The position numbers were made by a program, and so were the translations under genes. DNA of 59,062 nucleotides from a virus, in IMG/VR virus record IMGVR_UViG_3300025467_000019, positions 1-59,062 of that record. One strand, given 5' to 3'. The notes below the pieces were generated by a model. That model was not told the DNA's origin. It saw nothing but the letters and a program-made list of their open reading frames with translations, and did no database searches. Shown here in pieces: positions 26,865-35,456 of the stretch; the first letter of the stretch is position 1; each line of letters starts with the position of its first letter.

Positions 26865-27254
26865 TTAATCATCTAAACGCTTTAAACCAAACACTGACTT
26901 AGCTATATATTGAAATAGTTGTTCTCTTGAAACTGTATCAGTTGCACCAAGTTTAGTATACTTGTGTTGCCAAATTTCAATATCCTTTGTTATTTTATCT
27001 AAAACAGTTTTAAGTTCTTTTAATGCCTCATCTGTATGTTTTATTTCTTCTGGTGTTGCAGGATCAAACAAACCAACAAGCTGTGAACTTAATGCGGTTT
27101 TTGGTTGTTCAGGTTCAAGTATACTTTCTTTATCTTCTAGAGCTGTTTCACCACCGACACCACCATTATAACCTGTTTCATCTGTCCAGGTTTCTTTATA
27201 AACTTGATGGAAGTATTTTTCTACAAGTAATTTATTAAATTCTTCTTTAGCCAT
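26865..27254 (-). CDS. hypothetical helical protein, 129 aa
   Basis: Unrecognised protein. The N-terminal ~60 residues are acidic and Gly-rich with little predicted order. The C-terminal half (about 68-115) is helical, with a charged heptad-like stretch EEIKHTDEALKELKTVLDK suggesting a coiled coil. No membrane segment. A palindromic TAAATATTTA box (27260-27269) precedes its ATG, as for structural genes, so it is perhaps a late, virion-associated protein. It converges on the giant fibre gene at a shared terminator. Confidence 0.6.
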   Translation of the reverse strand: MAKEEFNKLLVEKYFHQVYKETWTDETGYNGGVGGETALEDKESILEPEQPKTALSSQLVGLFDPATPEEIKHTDEALKELKTVLDKITKDIEIWQHKYTKLGATDTVSREQLFQYIAKSVFGLKRLDD

Positions 27255-27259
27255 ATTTG

Positions 27260-27269
27260 TAAATATTTA
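27260..27269 (-). promoter_or_regulatory. late-promoter-like palindrome TAAATATTTA
   Basis: Self-complementary box 5 nt before the ATG of the 129-aa gene, the same sequence as at 13539-13548. Confidence 0.4.
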
Positions 27270-27303
27270 TGGATTATTAGCAAAAATACACTATAATAAT
27301 CAT

Positions 27304-27873
27304 ATGGGCATGTTCGACACAATTATAGTTAAAGATAAGCTACCCTGGACAGATGAAATGTGGGCAGAAGGGCTACCTAATAAATGTATAGAGTTTCAAA
27401 CCAAAGACTTAGATAATAGTCTTGCTAACTATAAAATCGAAAATAGTAGACTTTTAATGCAAAAGTTTAAGGAACAGAAATGGACTGACCCAAAATCAAA
27501 TAATGAGTTTAGTTTTGGTCGTTTAGAGCGGACTGGAGAATATTGGGAAGATCAAAACTATCACGGTAAGCTTAGCTTTTATGATTACTGTTCAAATGAC
27601 AAGCCTGGTAATAATGACTGTTGGGTAGAGTTTACTGCAACATTTACAAATGGTCAGGTTGATAAGATTGAAGTAATTAACTTTGAAAAAAACGATAACA
27701 CTGAACGTATTAAGAAGTTTAATGAGATAGCCGAAGAGATGCGACACAACAATAAACGTTGGATTAACAAGTACTTTTTTCGTACTAAACCAATACGCTG
27801 GATACGTGGATGTATACATAGAGCGTTATACAATACCGGTAATTTTTTTATAAGTTTAAGTTATAAGTTTTAA
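27304..27873 (+). CDS. hypothetical phage protein (MGMFDTI type), 189 aa
   Basis: The N terminus (MGMFDTIIVKDKLPW) and the following FQTKDLDN region match a group of small phage proteins of unknown function that start MGMFD and contain a strand-rich domain, usually described as hypothetical. Residues ~70-125 are aromatic-rich and acidic. The last ~45 residues are basic and hydrophobic (WIRGCIHRALYNTGNFFISL) and may touch a membrane or nucleic acid. It lies 16 nt before the nucleotidyltransferase gene on the same strand. Confidence 0.6.
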   Translation: MGMFDTIIVKDKLPWTDEMWAEGLPNKCIEFQTKDLDNSLANYKIENSRLLMQKFKEQKWTDPKSNNEFSFGRLERTGEYWEDQNYHGKLSFYDYCSNDKPGNNDCWVEFTATFTNGQVDKIEVINFEKNDNTERIKKFNEIAEEMRHNNKRWINKYFFRTKPIRWIRGCIHRALYNTGNFFISLSYKF

Positions 27874-27889
27874 GTAAGTAATATCTTAC

Positions 27890-28942
27890 ATGGAGAACTT
27901 AACGTTTGAGTTTCATAATGAGCTTAACCCACAATTATGGGAAAGCGGCAAGCTAAAGCCAGAAATTAAAGATAAACTACTGGAAATAGCTCAAGCGTTT
28001 TTAGATACAATCGACATTGATATTGATGTTGAAGATATTACTTTAACTGGTTCATTAGCAAACTATAACTACACAAAGTATAGTGATTTTGACTTGCACA
28101 TTATTACTGATTTCAAAGAGTATGATGTAAAACCTGAGTTACTTAAAGACTATTTTAATGCAAAGAAAACAGTGTGGAATTCAACGCGTAATATTACTAT
28201 AAAAGGTTATGACGTAGAGGTTTACATACAAGATATAGAAGAACCTCACCATTCAACAGGAGTATACTCACTTAAAGATAGTGATTGGATAAAGAAACCA
28301 AACGCAACTAAAGAAAAGAAAGAAATAGACCTCTCATTAGTCAGCAAGAAAAAACAGTCAATGTTAGATATGATTAACTATGCATTGAGCGATGATTGTA
28401 ATGTGGAATGTGCTGAAAAAACAAAAGAAAAATTCATGGAATTACGTAAAGCTGGTCTCGAGAAAGGTGGAGAATTTGCACCGGAAAACTTGGCTTTTAA
28501 AGAATTACGTAGATCAGGAGATATTGAGAGACTAGTACAAGGAGTGCTTGCTAAGAAAGACAGGGTTCTATCTTTAGATAGTATACAAGAAATGAGTTTC
28601 AAGAACTTTATCAATCTTAACGATAAACGCGGTCCAAGACATCAACAGTTAGGTGCTGGTTTAAAGAAATTAGGCAATTTGGGTACTGGTGAAGTAAAAA
28701 ACATCGGTATGGTAGCACAAATGCACAAAAAGAAAAAAGAAGATACTACAGCGGTGCATATGTTAAAGAAAAAACACACGGGCGGGGCACCTATAACTAA
28801 CGACCAAGCACAAAATATTATTACAAGATATAATTTGGATATTAACAAAATTAAATCCGGCCACCCTCGTAAACTCAGCACTAGTAACATAGAGATAGGA
28901 TTTAATCCGCAGACAAACGCCTTTTATTTACGTAAATATTAA
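27890..28942 (+). CDS. nucleotidyltransferase-like protein with basic C-terminal domain
   Basis: The 350-residue product contains a DNA polymerase beta-type nucleotidyltransferase motif: TGSLANYNYTKYSDFDLHI (53-71), in which Gly54-Ser55 and the Asp66/Asp68 pair bind metal and nucleotide; the acidic KGYDVEVYIQD segment (105-115) supplies the third carboxylate. The enzyme class transfers NMP to protein, RNA or small molecules. The C-terminal half (about 240-350) is Lys/Arg-rich (FKNFINLNDKRGPRHQQL; KKKKEDTTAVHMLKKK) and looks like a separate nucleic-acid- or partner-binding part. It heads the tail operon rather than an RNA-processing module, which is unusual. Relatives are known in some marine phages. 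Confidence 0.65.
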   Translation: MENLTFEFHNELNPQLWESGKLKPEIKDKLLEIAQAFLDTIDIDIDVEDITLTGSLANYNYTKYSDFDLHIITDFKEYDVKPELLKDYFNAKKTVWNSTRNITIKGYDVEVYIQDIEEPHHSTGVYSLKDSDWIKKPNATKEKKEIDLSLVSKKKQSMLDMINYALSDDCNVECAEKTKEKFMELRKAGLEKGGEFAPENLAFKELRRSGDIERLVQGVLAKKDRVLSLDSIQEMSFKNFINLNDKRGPRHQQLGAGLKKLGNLGTGEVKNIGMVAQMHKKKKEDTTAVHMLKKKHTGGAPITNDQAQNIITRYNLDINKIKSGHPRKLSTSNIEIGFNPQTNAFYLRKY

Positions 28943-28945
28943 ATA
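28933..28945 (+). promoter_or_regulatory. late-promoter-like box TAAATATTAAATA
   Basis: It overlaps the stop codon of the nucleotidyltransferase gene and ends 5 nt before the ATG of the 518-aa gene. It is possibly an internal late promoter for the tail module. Confidence 0.35.
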
Positions 28946-28950
28946 CCTAC

Positions 28951-30507
28951 ATGAAGAGCTTGAATACATTACAAACTAAGTATGAACTATCATACGTTAC
29001 AGAAGCTGTAAACGAATTATATTTTAAGAAGTTATTTGAAGCAATAGCTACTCCAACACCTGTTGCACAACCTGCACCAGCTGCTGCTCCTGCTGCAACT
29101 ACCCAGGCTCCTGTAGCTTCTGCAGCTCAACAAAAACCTGCAGCTGCACCTGCACAACAAGCACCTGCACCTGCACAACAAGCACCTGCACCTGCACAAC
29201 AAGCACCTGCACCTGCCCAACAAGCACCTGCACCTGCAACTGCACAACAAGCACCTGCACCTGCAACTGCACAACAAGCTGCTCCACAAACCCCTCAAGA
29301 TTTAGAAAAAGCAGTTGAAGCAGATCCAAAACAATTACCTGGTTTAATTCAAACTTTAGTTAATAACGTTAAACAAAACCCTCAAGCATTAGCAGCTTTA
29401 CAAGCAGCTGTTGCAAAAAACGATGTAAAAGCAGTACAACAACTAGCTGCGCAATATGCCCCTAAAGAAGAGGAAACGTTCGTTAGTGAACAAATTGATT
29501 ATATTCTAGAACATGTCGACACACTTTCTAATAAAGACGAAGTACGTAGAGGTTTACAAGAGTATGTAGAGTCTGGTGGGGACGTAAAAGTACTCAGACG
29601 GTATGATGAAAAGTATGATGAAAATGTACTAAGTGTTTATAAAGAATATTACCTACAAGAAGGTATATGGGACGCTATTAAATCTGTAGGTAAAGGTATT
29701 TGGCAGGGTATTAAAAATGTAGGTGCTGCAGCAGCACCTGTTATAGGTAAATACGGTCCATGGGCTGCATTAGGCGCTTTAGCTGGTGGCCCATTAGGGG
29801 CTATGGCTTTACCTTTGTTAGCAAAAGCTCTCGGTGGTAAGGGTGGAGAAACTACAGCAAATAAGCCAGAAGAACAAAAATTAAAACCTATCAGTAAAAT
29901 GACTGCAGTCGATCTTTCAGGTGTAAGTGATGAAAAATATAGTTCACTTCCATTAATGGCAGTAAAAAATAAATTTAAAGTACTCGATCTTACACCTGAG
30001 GAAGAACAAGATATTGAAAAGGGTGCTACACTTAACATAACAGACAAACAAGACAATACAGTACAGTTTACGTATAAAAACGGTTTATTATCGTTTATAA
30101 AAGTATCGGGTGGTTCTGATGCAGCTCCTGCTCCTGCACCATCTACTACACCTGCTCCAACACCTCCTTTACTCACTCCTACTCCTCCACCTGTTACTGC
30201 TACTCCACCTCCAGTTGCACCAAAACCACCTGTGGTTAGAAAGCGTAAAGCAAAACCTGCTACTATAAACGTTAAGGATAATTTATATACTCCTGCACAA
30301 GTAAAAAACGCAAAAAATAGAATAGCTAAAAAACAATATAACGGTAAAGAAGAGTTAATGAATCTTCAAAAAATTGCAAAAAACCCAAAGCGCGGAAAAA
30401 ATGAACTACCGGTAGGGGAAAAAGCGTTTATGTCTTTAGCAAATAAAATCATAAACGAAATGCACAATACTTCTGGTGCTATACCGATTGAAAAAGCTAA
30501 TGGCTAA
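28951..30507 (+). CDS. Ala/Pro/Gln-rich structural protein with hydrophobic segment, 518 aa
   Basis: No family recognised. Residues 1-30 are an ordered helix (NTLQTKYELSYVTEAVNELY). Residues ~35-112 are Ala-Pro-Gln repeats (APAPAQQ units). Residues ~113-230 are helical and charged. Residues ~255-300 are a long Gly/Ala-rich hydrophobic stretch (IWDAIKSVGKGIWQGIKNVG leading into AALGALAGGPLGAMALPLL), reminiscent of membrane-active or tail-tube-lumen segments. Residues ~395-440 are Pro/Thr-rich, and the C-terminal ~80 residues are basic and helical. It heads the tail module and could be an ejected or tail-lumen protein, or a linker protein, by its mix of flexible and hydrophobic parts. That role is inference. 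Confidence 0.6.
   Translation: MKSLNTLQTKYELSYVTEAVNELYFKKLFEAIATPTPVAQPAPAAAPAATTQAPVASAAQQKPAAAPAQQAPAPAQQAPAPAQQAPAPAQQAPAPATAQQAPAPATAQQAAPQTPQDLEKAVEADPKQLPGLIQTLVNNVKQNPQALAALQAAVAKNDVKAVQQLAAQYAPKEEETFVSEQIDYILEHVDTLSNKDEVRRGLQEYVESGGDVKVLRRYDEKYDENVLSVYKEYYLQEGIWDAIKSVGKGIWQGIKNVGAAAAPVIGKYGPWAALGALAGGPLGAMALPLLAKALGGKGGETTANKPEEQKLKPISKMTAVDLSGVSDEKYSSLPLMAVKNKFKVLDLTPEEEQDIEKGATLNITDKQDNTVQFTYKNGLLSFIKVSGGSDAAPAPAPSTTPAPTPPLLTPTPPPVTATPPPVAPKPPVVRKRKAKPATINVKDNLYTPAQVKNAKNRIAKKQYNGKEELMNLQKIAKNPKRGKNELPVGEKAFMSLANKIINEMHNTSGAIPIEKANG
29144..29277 (+). repeat. tandem 21/27-bp repeats coding for APAPAQQ
   Basis: Three 21-bp units (29161-29181, 29182-29202, 29203-29223; only one base differs in the third) are followed by two identical 27-bp units (29224-29250, 29251-29277). 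A partial unit precedes them. Slippage-prone and likely variable in length between strains. Confidence 0.8.
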
Positions 30508-30510
30508 TGA

Positions 30511-31095
30511 ATGAGTACTGTTGTACAGCAATCCATTCTTAATAAGAACAGAAAAGATAAGTTTTTACTTGTCTTAAACTTGCCACCTATTCTTAGATCT
30601 TCTAACAAACCCGATCAAGGAGATCGTTCAAATAAGTTTATAAATCAAGATTCATTACAGTATTCCATTTATGGTACTGTAGTACCTGAAACTACTGTTC
30701 CTGAAGTAGAATTGGCATTTTCAGGTCAAACTGCTAAAGTTACGAGTTATAACAGAAATTCATATAAATCCGTTACTGTAAACTTTACCGTAGATAACCA
30801 ATTTAATAATTGGTGGGTGTTGTGGTATTGGCTTAATGTTCTCAATGATTCTAAAGAAAGTTCTTATAATTTTAGCGAATTAGGAGATACAGATCCTTTT
30901 ATCAACCTTACCAATTATCAAACTAATATTACTATATTCGGATTAGATGAGTACAACAACAAAGTTATACAATGGGATTATATAAGAGCGTTTATAACAA
31001 ATTTAGGGGAAATTACCTACAATTATAGAGATGGAGATCAAATTGAATCTTCATTTACATTTGCGTTTGGCCAGCTTAACGCTCAATTACTTTAA
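30511..31095 (+). CDS. tail-tube-fold protein, probable tail component
   Basis: The 194-residue product shows the strand order of gp19-fold tail proteins: DKFLLVLNLPPIL (about 16-28), then LQYSIYGTVVPETTVPEVEL with the central Pro-rich loop, then KSVTVNFTVDNQFNNWWVLWYW (about 85-106), and at the end DYIRAFITNLGEITYNYRDGD before an SFTFAFGQL strand. In the family this last Gly-Glu/Asp-x-x-Tyr pattern closes the tube ring. Located just upstream of the sheath gene, it may be a tail terminator, completion or baseplate ring protein rather than the main tube subunit. Confidence 0.55.
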   Translation: MSTVVQQSILNKNRKDKFLLVLNLPPILRSSNKPDQGDRSNKFINQDSLQYSIYGTVVPETTVPEVELAFSGQTAKVTSYNRNSYKSVTVNFTVDNQFNNWWVLWYWLNVLNDSKESSYNFSELGDTDPFINLTNYQTNITIFGLDEYNNKVIQWDYIRAFITNLGEITYNYRDGDQIESSFTFAFGQLNAQLL

Positions 31096-31145
31096 TAAAA
31101 TCAGTGTTTTGGCGCCGGAATCTCATAAATAATATTAAGTAACAC

Positions 31146-31154
31146 TTAAATATT
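31146..31154 (+). promoter_or_regulatory. late-promoter-like box TTAAATATT
   Basis: The box touches the ATG of the tail sheath gene (31155), the closest spacing found. If it is a promoter -10 element, transcription would start inside the coding sequence, so a role in translation or an upstream register must be considered. Confidence 0.35.
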
Positions 31155-33527
31155 ATGGCACAACGTACTATACAATCTCCGGGCGTACAGATTAATGAAA
31201 TCGACCTATCCACAAGAGCAGTAACACCAGTCGGTACTAATGTTTTAGTAACTGGTTTTGCACCACAAGGTCCGACTTATGAAATAGTTGAATTAGCATC
31301 TCTTAGCGATTTCCAAACTGTTTTCGGTACACCTACAAATGCTGCAGAACGCTATTTTTATTATGCAGTAAATCAACTCTTTACAGCTGGTAATAATCCA
31401 ACTATTAAAGCAGTACGTATTCCATATGGCAGTGGTAGTGGTGAAGGTACAGCAAGTCAATACAGTGCATTAGCATTTCCAGTTGTTGCAATTCCGTCAA
31501 ATACAACTCAATACCCATTAAGTGCTGCAGCAAACGGTACTATTCCATTAAGTTCTGCACAAGGTTACTATTTCGGTGAACCAGCACTTGTTGCTTTAAC
31601 ACCTGATCAATACTCCACAATTTCTCAAGGCGGCCTCAATTGGTCTTCAACGACTGGTAATGTAGCGTTAAGCAGTTTCGTAGTTTCTGGTAGCAACGTA
31701 ATAACCGATCTTGGTAAAGCTGGTATGGTTGTAGTTAATGTTGCTAAGACAACAATTGATGATAACTTCCAAGGTTACTACCTTAACTTAGCTGACGCTT
31801 TCAGCAATAATCCAACATCTGATTACGATGATGCAGTATCTATTAGAACAATTGGTAGCACATATTTTATTGATGGTCAACAAGCTGTTGATACAAATTA
31901 TATAACAATACCACAAACACGTATTGGTTTTACATTAAGTGCAGCTTATTTACCAAGTGTTGATAGCCTTTCACACGATATCGAAAATATACCTACATTT
32001 AATATTGCTGCTTCAGGTTATAGTGACAATGTAGTTCTTTCGTTGTTTAGATTACGCCCTTCACCATTCTCACAAAATACAACAACATTACAGTATGTAT
32101 TACAAGAAGGTTATGCAGGTTCATTCTACGCAAACCGTACACAGCAAGATCCAAAAGGTGGTCAACCAACCTCACTATTCTTACAAACAGTTGCTAACAA
32201 CGCTTCAAACAACATTGAAGTATATATTAACCCATACATCTCATCCTATACAAATTGGTTAGATAATAACGGTAACTCAACAAAACGTGTAAGAGTATTT
32301 AAGACAAATACATTAACTACAATAGCAGCTACTTCAAATACAGATCCTGATTATACATTCTATACTCAAGCTTCTGCATATCTAGCACATGCTCCTACTT
32401 CATTCTTACCTGCTAACGAATTATATGCATTAGGTGTATATGCAGATAGCCTACCATCAAATAGCACAAAAGTTATTGGTGACTTAGGCTCAAAGCTTGA
32501 CTACGTTTTAAATCAAGCTGAAAACACCGATGTAGTTGACATTGACATTACACTTGATGCTGGTTTATCAACAATTGCAGCAATTCAAGCATACAATGCT
32601 TCACCAGAGTATGATGATACTTCAATACCATCAGGTCTTATGTCTGACCTTGAAGATCTGACCGACTCAAGCGGTAACCCAGTAAGCAATACAGCAACAC
32701 AAGCTTGGACATCTATAACAAATCAATTTGTAGATTTTGCAGCAAATCGTCGCAAAGATCACATCTTTATTTCTGACCCATTACGTCATATTTTTGTAAC
32801 TGGTAAGAACTACAAGACTCTTAATAATAAAGAAAACGACTTCTCACAAAACATTTACTGGCCTCTACGTAACCTTTACGGAGCATTCAACACAAGTTAT
32901 GCTACCGCATATGCTAACTGGGCACAGCAAGTAGATATTTTTACTTCTCAATCAGTCTGGTTACCATTCTCTGGTTATGCAGCAGCAATGATTACAGCAA
33001 GCGATTCAAATAATTACTTCTGGACACCACCAGCTGGTTTAAATAGAGGTATCATTAATGGTTTAACTGATATTGGTGTTAACCCACAACAAAAACAACG
33101 CGACTTACTTTACAAAGTATCTCTTAACCCTGTAGTATACTTCCCAAATGAAGGTTACTCAGTATTCGGTCAAAAGACACTATTAAAGACACCAAGTGCG
33201 TTTAGTCGTATTAATGTACGTCGGTTGTTCTTATATCTAGAAAAGACAGCTTTACAAACATTAAAGTATTTTGTATTTGAACCAAATACAACATTTACTC
33301 AAAGTAGAGTTGTTAACACATTAACACCTGTATTTGAATTAGCTAAGAACACACAAGGTTTATACGATTACTTAATTGTATGTAACAGTACGAACAACAC
33401 GCCGAGTGTAATTGATGACAATACATTAGTTGTCGACATTTACATTAAGCCGGTTCAAGCTGCAGAGTTTATATTAGTAAACTTCTATGCAACTAAGACT
33501 TCACAAAACTTTAACGAGCTTTTATAA
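31155..33527 (+). CDS. tail sheath protein (T4 gp18-like)
   Basis: Contractile sheath subunit that polymerises around the tail tube and contracts to drive the tube through the envelope. The N terminus SPGVQINEIDLS (8-19) with SDFQTVFGTPTNAAERYFYYAV (53-74) is the standard start of sheath proteins. The C-terminal ~130 residues (FPNEGYSVFGQKTLLKTPSAF; FSRINVRRLFLYLEKTALQ; then FEPNT and VVDIYIKPVQAAEFILV) form the conserved sheath domain whose arm strands link neighbouring subunits. The middle ~400 residues are a variable insertion exposed on the tail. At 790 residues it is longer than T4 gp18 (about 660). Confidence 0.95.
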   Translation: MAQRTIQSPGVQINEIDLSTRAVTPVGTNVLVTGFAPQGPTYEIVELASLSDFQTVFGTPTNAAERYFYYAVNQLFTAGNNPTIKAVRIPYGSGSGEGTASQYSALAFPVVAIPSNTTQYPLSAAANGTIPLSSAQGYYFGEPALVALTPDQYSTISQGGLNWSSTTGNVALSSFVVSGSNVITDLGKAGMVVVNVAKTTIDDNFQGYYLNLADAFSNNPTSDYDDAVSIRTIGSTYFIDGQQAVDTNYITIPQTRIGFTLSAAYLPSVDSLSHDIENIPTFNIAASGYSDNVVLSLFRLRPSPFSQNTTTLQYVLQEGYAGSFYANRTQQDPKGGQPTSLFLQTVANNASNNIEVYINPYISSYTNWLDNNGNSTKRVRVFKTNTLTTIAATSNTDPDYTFYTQASAYLAHAPTSFLPANELYALGVYADSLPSNSTKVIGDLGSKLDYVLNQAENTDVVDIDITLDAGLSTIAAIQAYNASPEYDDTSIPSGLMSDLEDLTDSSGNPVSNTATQAWTSITNQFVDFAANRRKDHIFISDPLRHIFVTGKNYKTLNNKENDFSQNIYWPLRNLYGAFNTSYATAYANWAQQVDIFTSQSVWLPFSGYAAAMITASDSNNYFWTPPAGLNRGIINGLTDIGVNPQQKQRDLLYKVSLNPVVYFPNEGYSVFGQKTLLKTPSAFSRINVRRLFLYLEKTALQTLKYFVFEPNTTFTQSRVVNTLTPVFELAKNTQGLYDYLIVCNSTNNTPSVIDDNTLVVDIYIKPVQAAEFILVNFYATKTSQNFNELL

Positions 33528-33535
33528 CCTTAACA

Positions 33536-33546
33536 TAAGTATTTAA
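33536..33546 (+). promoter_or_regulatory. late-promoter-like box TAAGTATTTAA
   Basis: Located 1 nt before the ATG of the first tail tube gene and identical to the box at 17543-17553. Confidence 0.45.
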
Positions 33547-33547
33547 T

Positions 33548-34105
33548 ATGTCACAAACTATACAAGATTTTTATAGAGTAGCACAAGCACGCGGATTTGC
33601 TCGTGATTTCATGATGAGAGTCCGCTCAATAGGTGATGCAGCATCACAATCAAGTGCATTCAACGAAGATGATTTTGTATATATTACTACAAAGTCGTTA
33701 CCTGACCGTCAAATCACTAATCAAAAAGTACCATACATGGGTTTAAACTTTAATGTACCAGGCACTGTTGATTATACAGGTTCAGATGGTTGGAACGTTA
33801 AGTTCTATAATGATCGTAACGGTATTATTCGTCAAAAGCTTGAAAATTGGCAAATCAATGGTGTATTTGATGATGCTACAAGTACTGGCGATCTTTCGTT
33901 ACGTGGTACAGATAAGGTTATACAATTAGACTTAATTGATGAAAGTCAAAAAGTACTTAACACATACAAATTATTTGGTGTGTATATTATAAACCTCGGT
34001 GCAGTAGATGGTTATGATAATGCTGGTGCTGGTAAACCTCTCGATTTTACAGCAAAGCTTGCTTATCAATACTGGAGACATACAGTTAGCCCTGCAACTG
34101 CTTAA
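33548..34105 (+). CDS. tail tube protein (T4 gp19-like)
   Basis: Main tail tube candidate. The 185-residue length and motif order fit gp19: IQDFYRVAQARGFARDFMMRV (residues 5-25) leads into VYITTKSLPDRQI, PYMGLNFNVPGTVDY (about 59-73), WNVKFYNDRNGIIRQKLENW (about 78-97), a GTDKVIQLDLIDESQKVLNTY segment and a closing GVYIINLGAVDGYD...FTAKLAYQYWRH. Hexamers of this protein stack to form the channel through which DNA passes, and the sheath is built around it. It directly follows the sheath gene, as in T4-like phages, and has its own rho-independent terminator, which would allow high expression as a separate short transcript. Confidence 0.9.
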   Translation: MSQTIQDFYRVAQARGFARDFMMRVRSIGDAASQSSAFNEDDFVYITTKSLPDRQITNQKVPYMGLNFNVPGTVDYTGSDGWNVKFYNDRNGIIRQKLENWQINGVFDDATSTGDLSLRGTDKVIQLDLIDESQKVLNTYKLFGVYIINLGAVDGYDNAGAGKPLDFTAKLAYQYWRHTVSPATA

Positions 34106-34118
34106 TATTAAGTTTATT

Positions 34119-34150
34119 ACAAAGCCCTGGTTAAATCCAGGGCTTTTTTT
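34119..34150 (+). terminator. rho-independent terminator after the tube gene
   Basis: AAAGCCCTGG (34121-34130) pairs with CCAGGGCTTT (34137-34146) around a 6-nt loop, followed by T7. It separates the abundant sheath/tube messages from the minor tail genes. Confidence 0.9.
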
Positions 34151-34162
34151 ATGTTCAACCAT

Positions 34163-34174
34163 TAAGTATTAATA
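34163..34174 (+). promoter_or_regulatory. late-promoter-like box TAAGTATTAATA
   Basis: Directly before the ATG of the second tube paralogue (34175) and directly after the terminator, so a new transcript for the downstream baseplate genes could begin here. Confidence 0.4.
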
Positions 34175-34786
34175 ATGGCGAGTACAACAGATTCAGGTAT
34201 AGCTTCATTTTATCAAACAGCAACTAGACGTGGGTTTGCACGTACCAATCTGTTTAGAATAAATTCAATATCAAGAAACTCTAGTACTAATCCAGGTAAT
34301 AATACAGACATATATACACCTATACAAAACACTGAAAACTTGTTTTTATATGCTCAAGATGGCATTATACCATCACGTAATATATCTGTTACATCTGTAG
34401 ATTTTAAAGCATTTAAATACAATATACCAATGGTTGCTAGTTACCCTGAAGCAGCAGGTTCTTGGTCAGTTACGTTTTTTTGTGACAGAGATTATATATT
34501 GAGAAACGTTTTTGAGCAATGGTCGGTTGATACGTTTGATGAGCATACTTCTTTATCAAATCAACCTAATTGGTGGGATTGTAATGTAGTGTTGGACTTA
34601 ATTAATAATTCAGGCCCTAACGATATAAACACGCATCCAGCTGTTCGTAGATATACGTTAGTTGGTGCTTTTCTACAAAATGTGGGCAGTATGAAATATG
34701 AAGTTAAATCTGGTGGTGATATAGCAACAATGCAAGCTAATCTAGGCTTTCAATATATAACATCAGAAGACTTATTAACACAGTAG
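34175..34786 (+). CDS. tail tube paralogue (gp19 fold)
   Basis: The 203-residue product starts IASFYQTATRRGFARTNLFRI (residues 9-29), aligning with the first tube protein, and keeps the strand order PSRNISVTSVDFKAFKYNIP (about 66-85), WSVTFFCDRDYILRNVFEQW (about 97-116) and GAFLQNVGSMKYEV near the end. Identity to the neighbour seems modest, so the copies are old. Proteins like this can form special rings at the baseplate end or tail tip rather than the bulk of the tube. It has its own AT-rich box and sits 19 nt before a third copy. Confidence 0.75.
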   Translation: MASTTDSGIASFYQTATRRGFARTNLFRINSISRNSSTNPGNNTDIYTPIQNTENLFLYAQDGIIPSRNISVTSVDFKAFKYNIPMVASYPEAAGSWSVTFFCDRDYILRNVFEQWSVDTFDEHTSLSNQPNWWDCNVVLDLINNSGPNDINTHPAVRRYTLVGAFLQNVGSMKYEVKSGGDIATMQANLGFQYITSEDLLTQ

Positions 34787-34789
34787 GTG

Positions 34790-34800
34790 TAAGTATTATA
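34790..34800 (+). promoter_or_regulatory. late-promoter-like box TAAGTATTATA
   Basis: Ends 5 nt before the ATG of the third tube paralogue (34806). Confidence 0.4.
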
Positions 34801-34805
34801 CATAT

Positions 34806-35456
34806 ATGGGCGTTGTTTATGGGCAATCAATTAGAGATTTTTATAGAACTGCAACCGAACGCGGGTTTGCAAGAGATTTTCAATTTAGAATAACAGCGTT
34901 TAGGGTAAATGGCTTAGAACTTGATACTAATAGTTTAGTATTTTTAAAAACTGCTAATTTACCTGGTAAAACTATATCAACAATATCTACTCCTTATATG
35001 GGACTAGATTTTCAAATACCTGGTAACGTAAAGTTTGATAATAACAATAACTGGACAGTAACTTTTTATTGTGATCAAAGTTACGATCTAAGAACGTTAT
35101 TGGAAGGTTCAATGTCAGATACTTTTGATGAATCTCAATCTTCTGGTGATATGGAGCCAAGAGATTTGACCGAAAACATTATACAAATCTCTTTAATAGA
35201 TGATCAATTAGAAGAAGTGAGAGTTTACAACTTGTTAGGTGCATTTATAACAAATATAGGTGAAATAAAATACAATTTAACCGGGGCAGGGGCTGTACAA
35301 GAAGTTACTGCTAGTATAGCTTATCAGTACTGGACTACGGAGCCTAGTTCTGGTATAGCATCAGGTTTTAGTTTACAGAGCTTAATTGTAGGACAAGCTA
35401 CAGCAGCAGTTAACAACGTTATTAATAGTTTAATAACCAATTTAGGAGGTAGGTAA
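34806..35456 (+). CDS. tail tube paralogue (gp19 fold) with extended C terminus
   Basis: The 216-residue product begins IRDFYRTATERGFARDFQFRI (residues 8-28), followed by FLKTANLPGKTISTISTPYM and GLDFQIPGNVKFDNNNNW, then WTVTFYCDQSYDLRTLLEG and AFITNIGEIKYNLTGAG, the complete gp19-type order. About 30 residues after the usual end (SGIASGFSLQSLIVGQATAA and onwards) are hydrophobic and absent from the other copies, perhaps a plug or contact to the hub. Its stop overlaps the next start by one base (TAATG), with AGGAGG seven bases upstream of that ATG. Confidence 0.75.
   Translation: MGVVYGQSIRDFYRTATERGFARDFQFRITAFRVNGLELDTNSLVFLKTANLPGKTISTISTPYMGLDFQIPGNVKFDNNNNWTVTFYCDQSYDLRTLLEGSMSDTFDESQSSGDMEPRDLTENIIQISLIDDQLEEVRVYNLLGAFITNIGEIKYNLTGAGAVQEVTASIAYQYWTTEPSSGIASGFSLQSLIVGQATAAVNNVINSLITNLGGR
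35444..35449 (+). promoter_or_regulatory. rare clear Shine-Dalgarno AGGAGG
   Basis: AGGAGG lies 6 nt before the ATG at 35456, inside the end of the previous gene. Most genes in this window lack such a site, so this one stands out and suggests coupled re-initiation. Confidence 0.6.

Noticed and set aside
29032-29298. Cys/Arg-rich antisense frame (88 aa) in the 518-aa gene
   Set aside because: Reverse complement of the Ala-Pro-Gln repeats; no independent signals.
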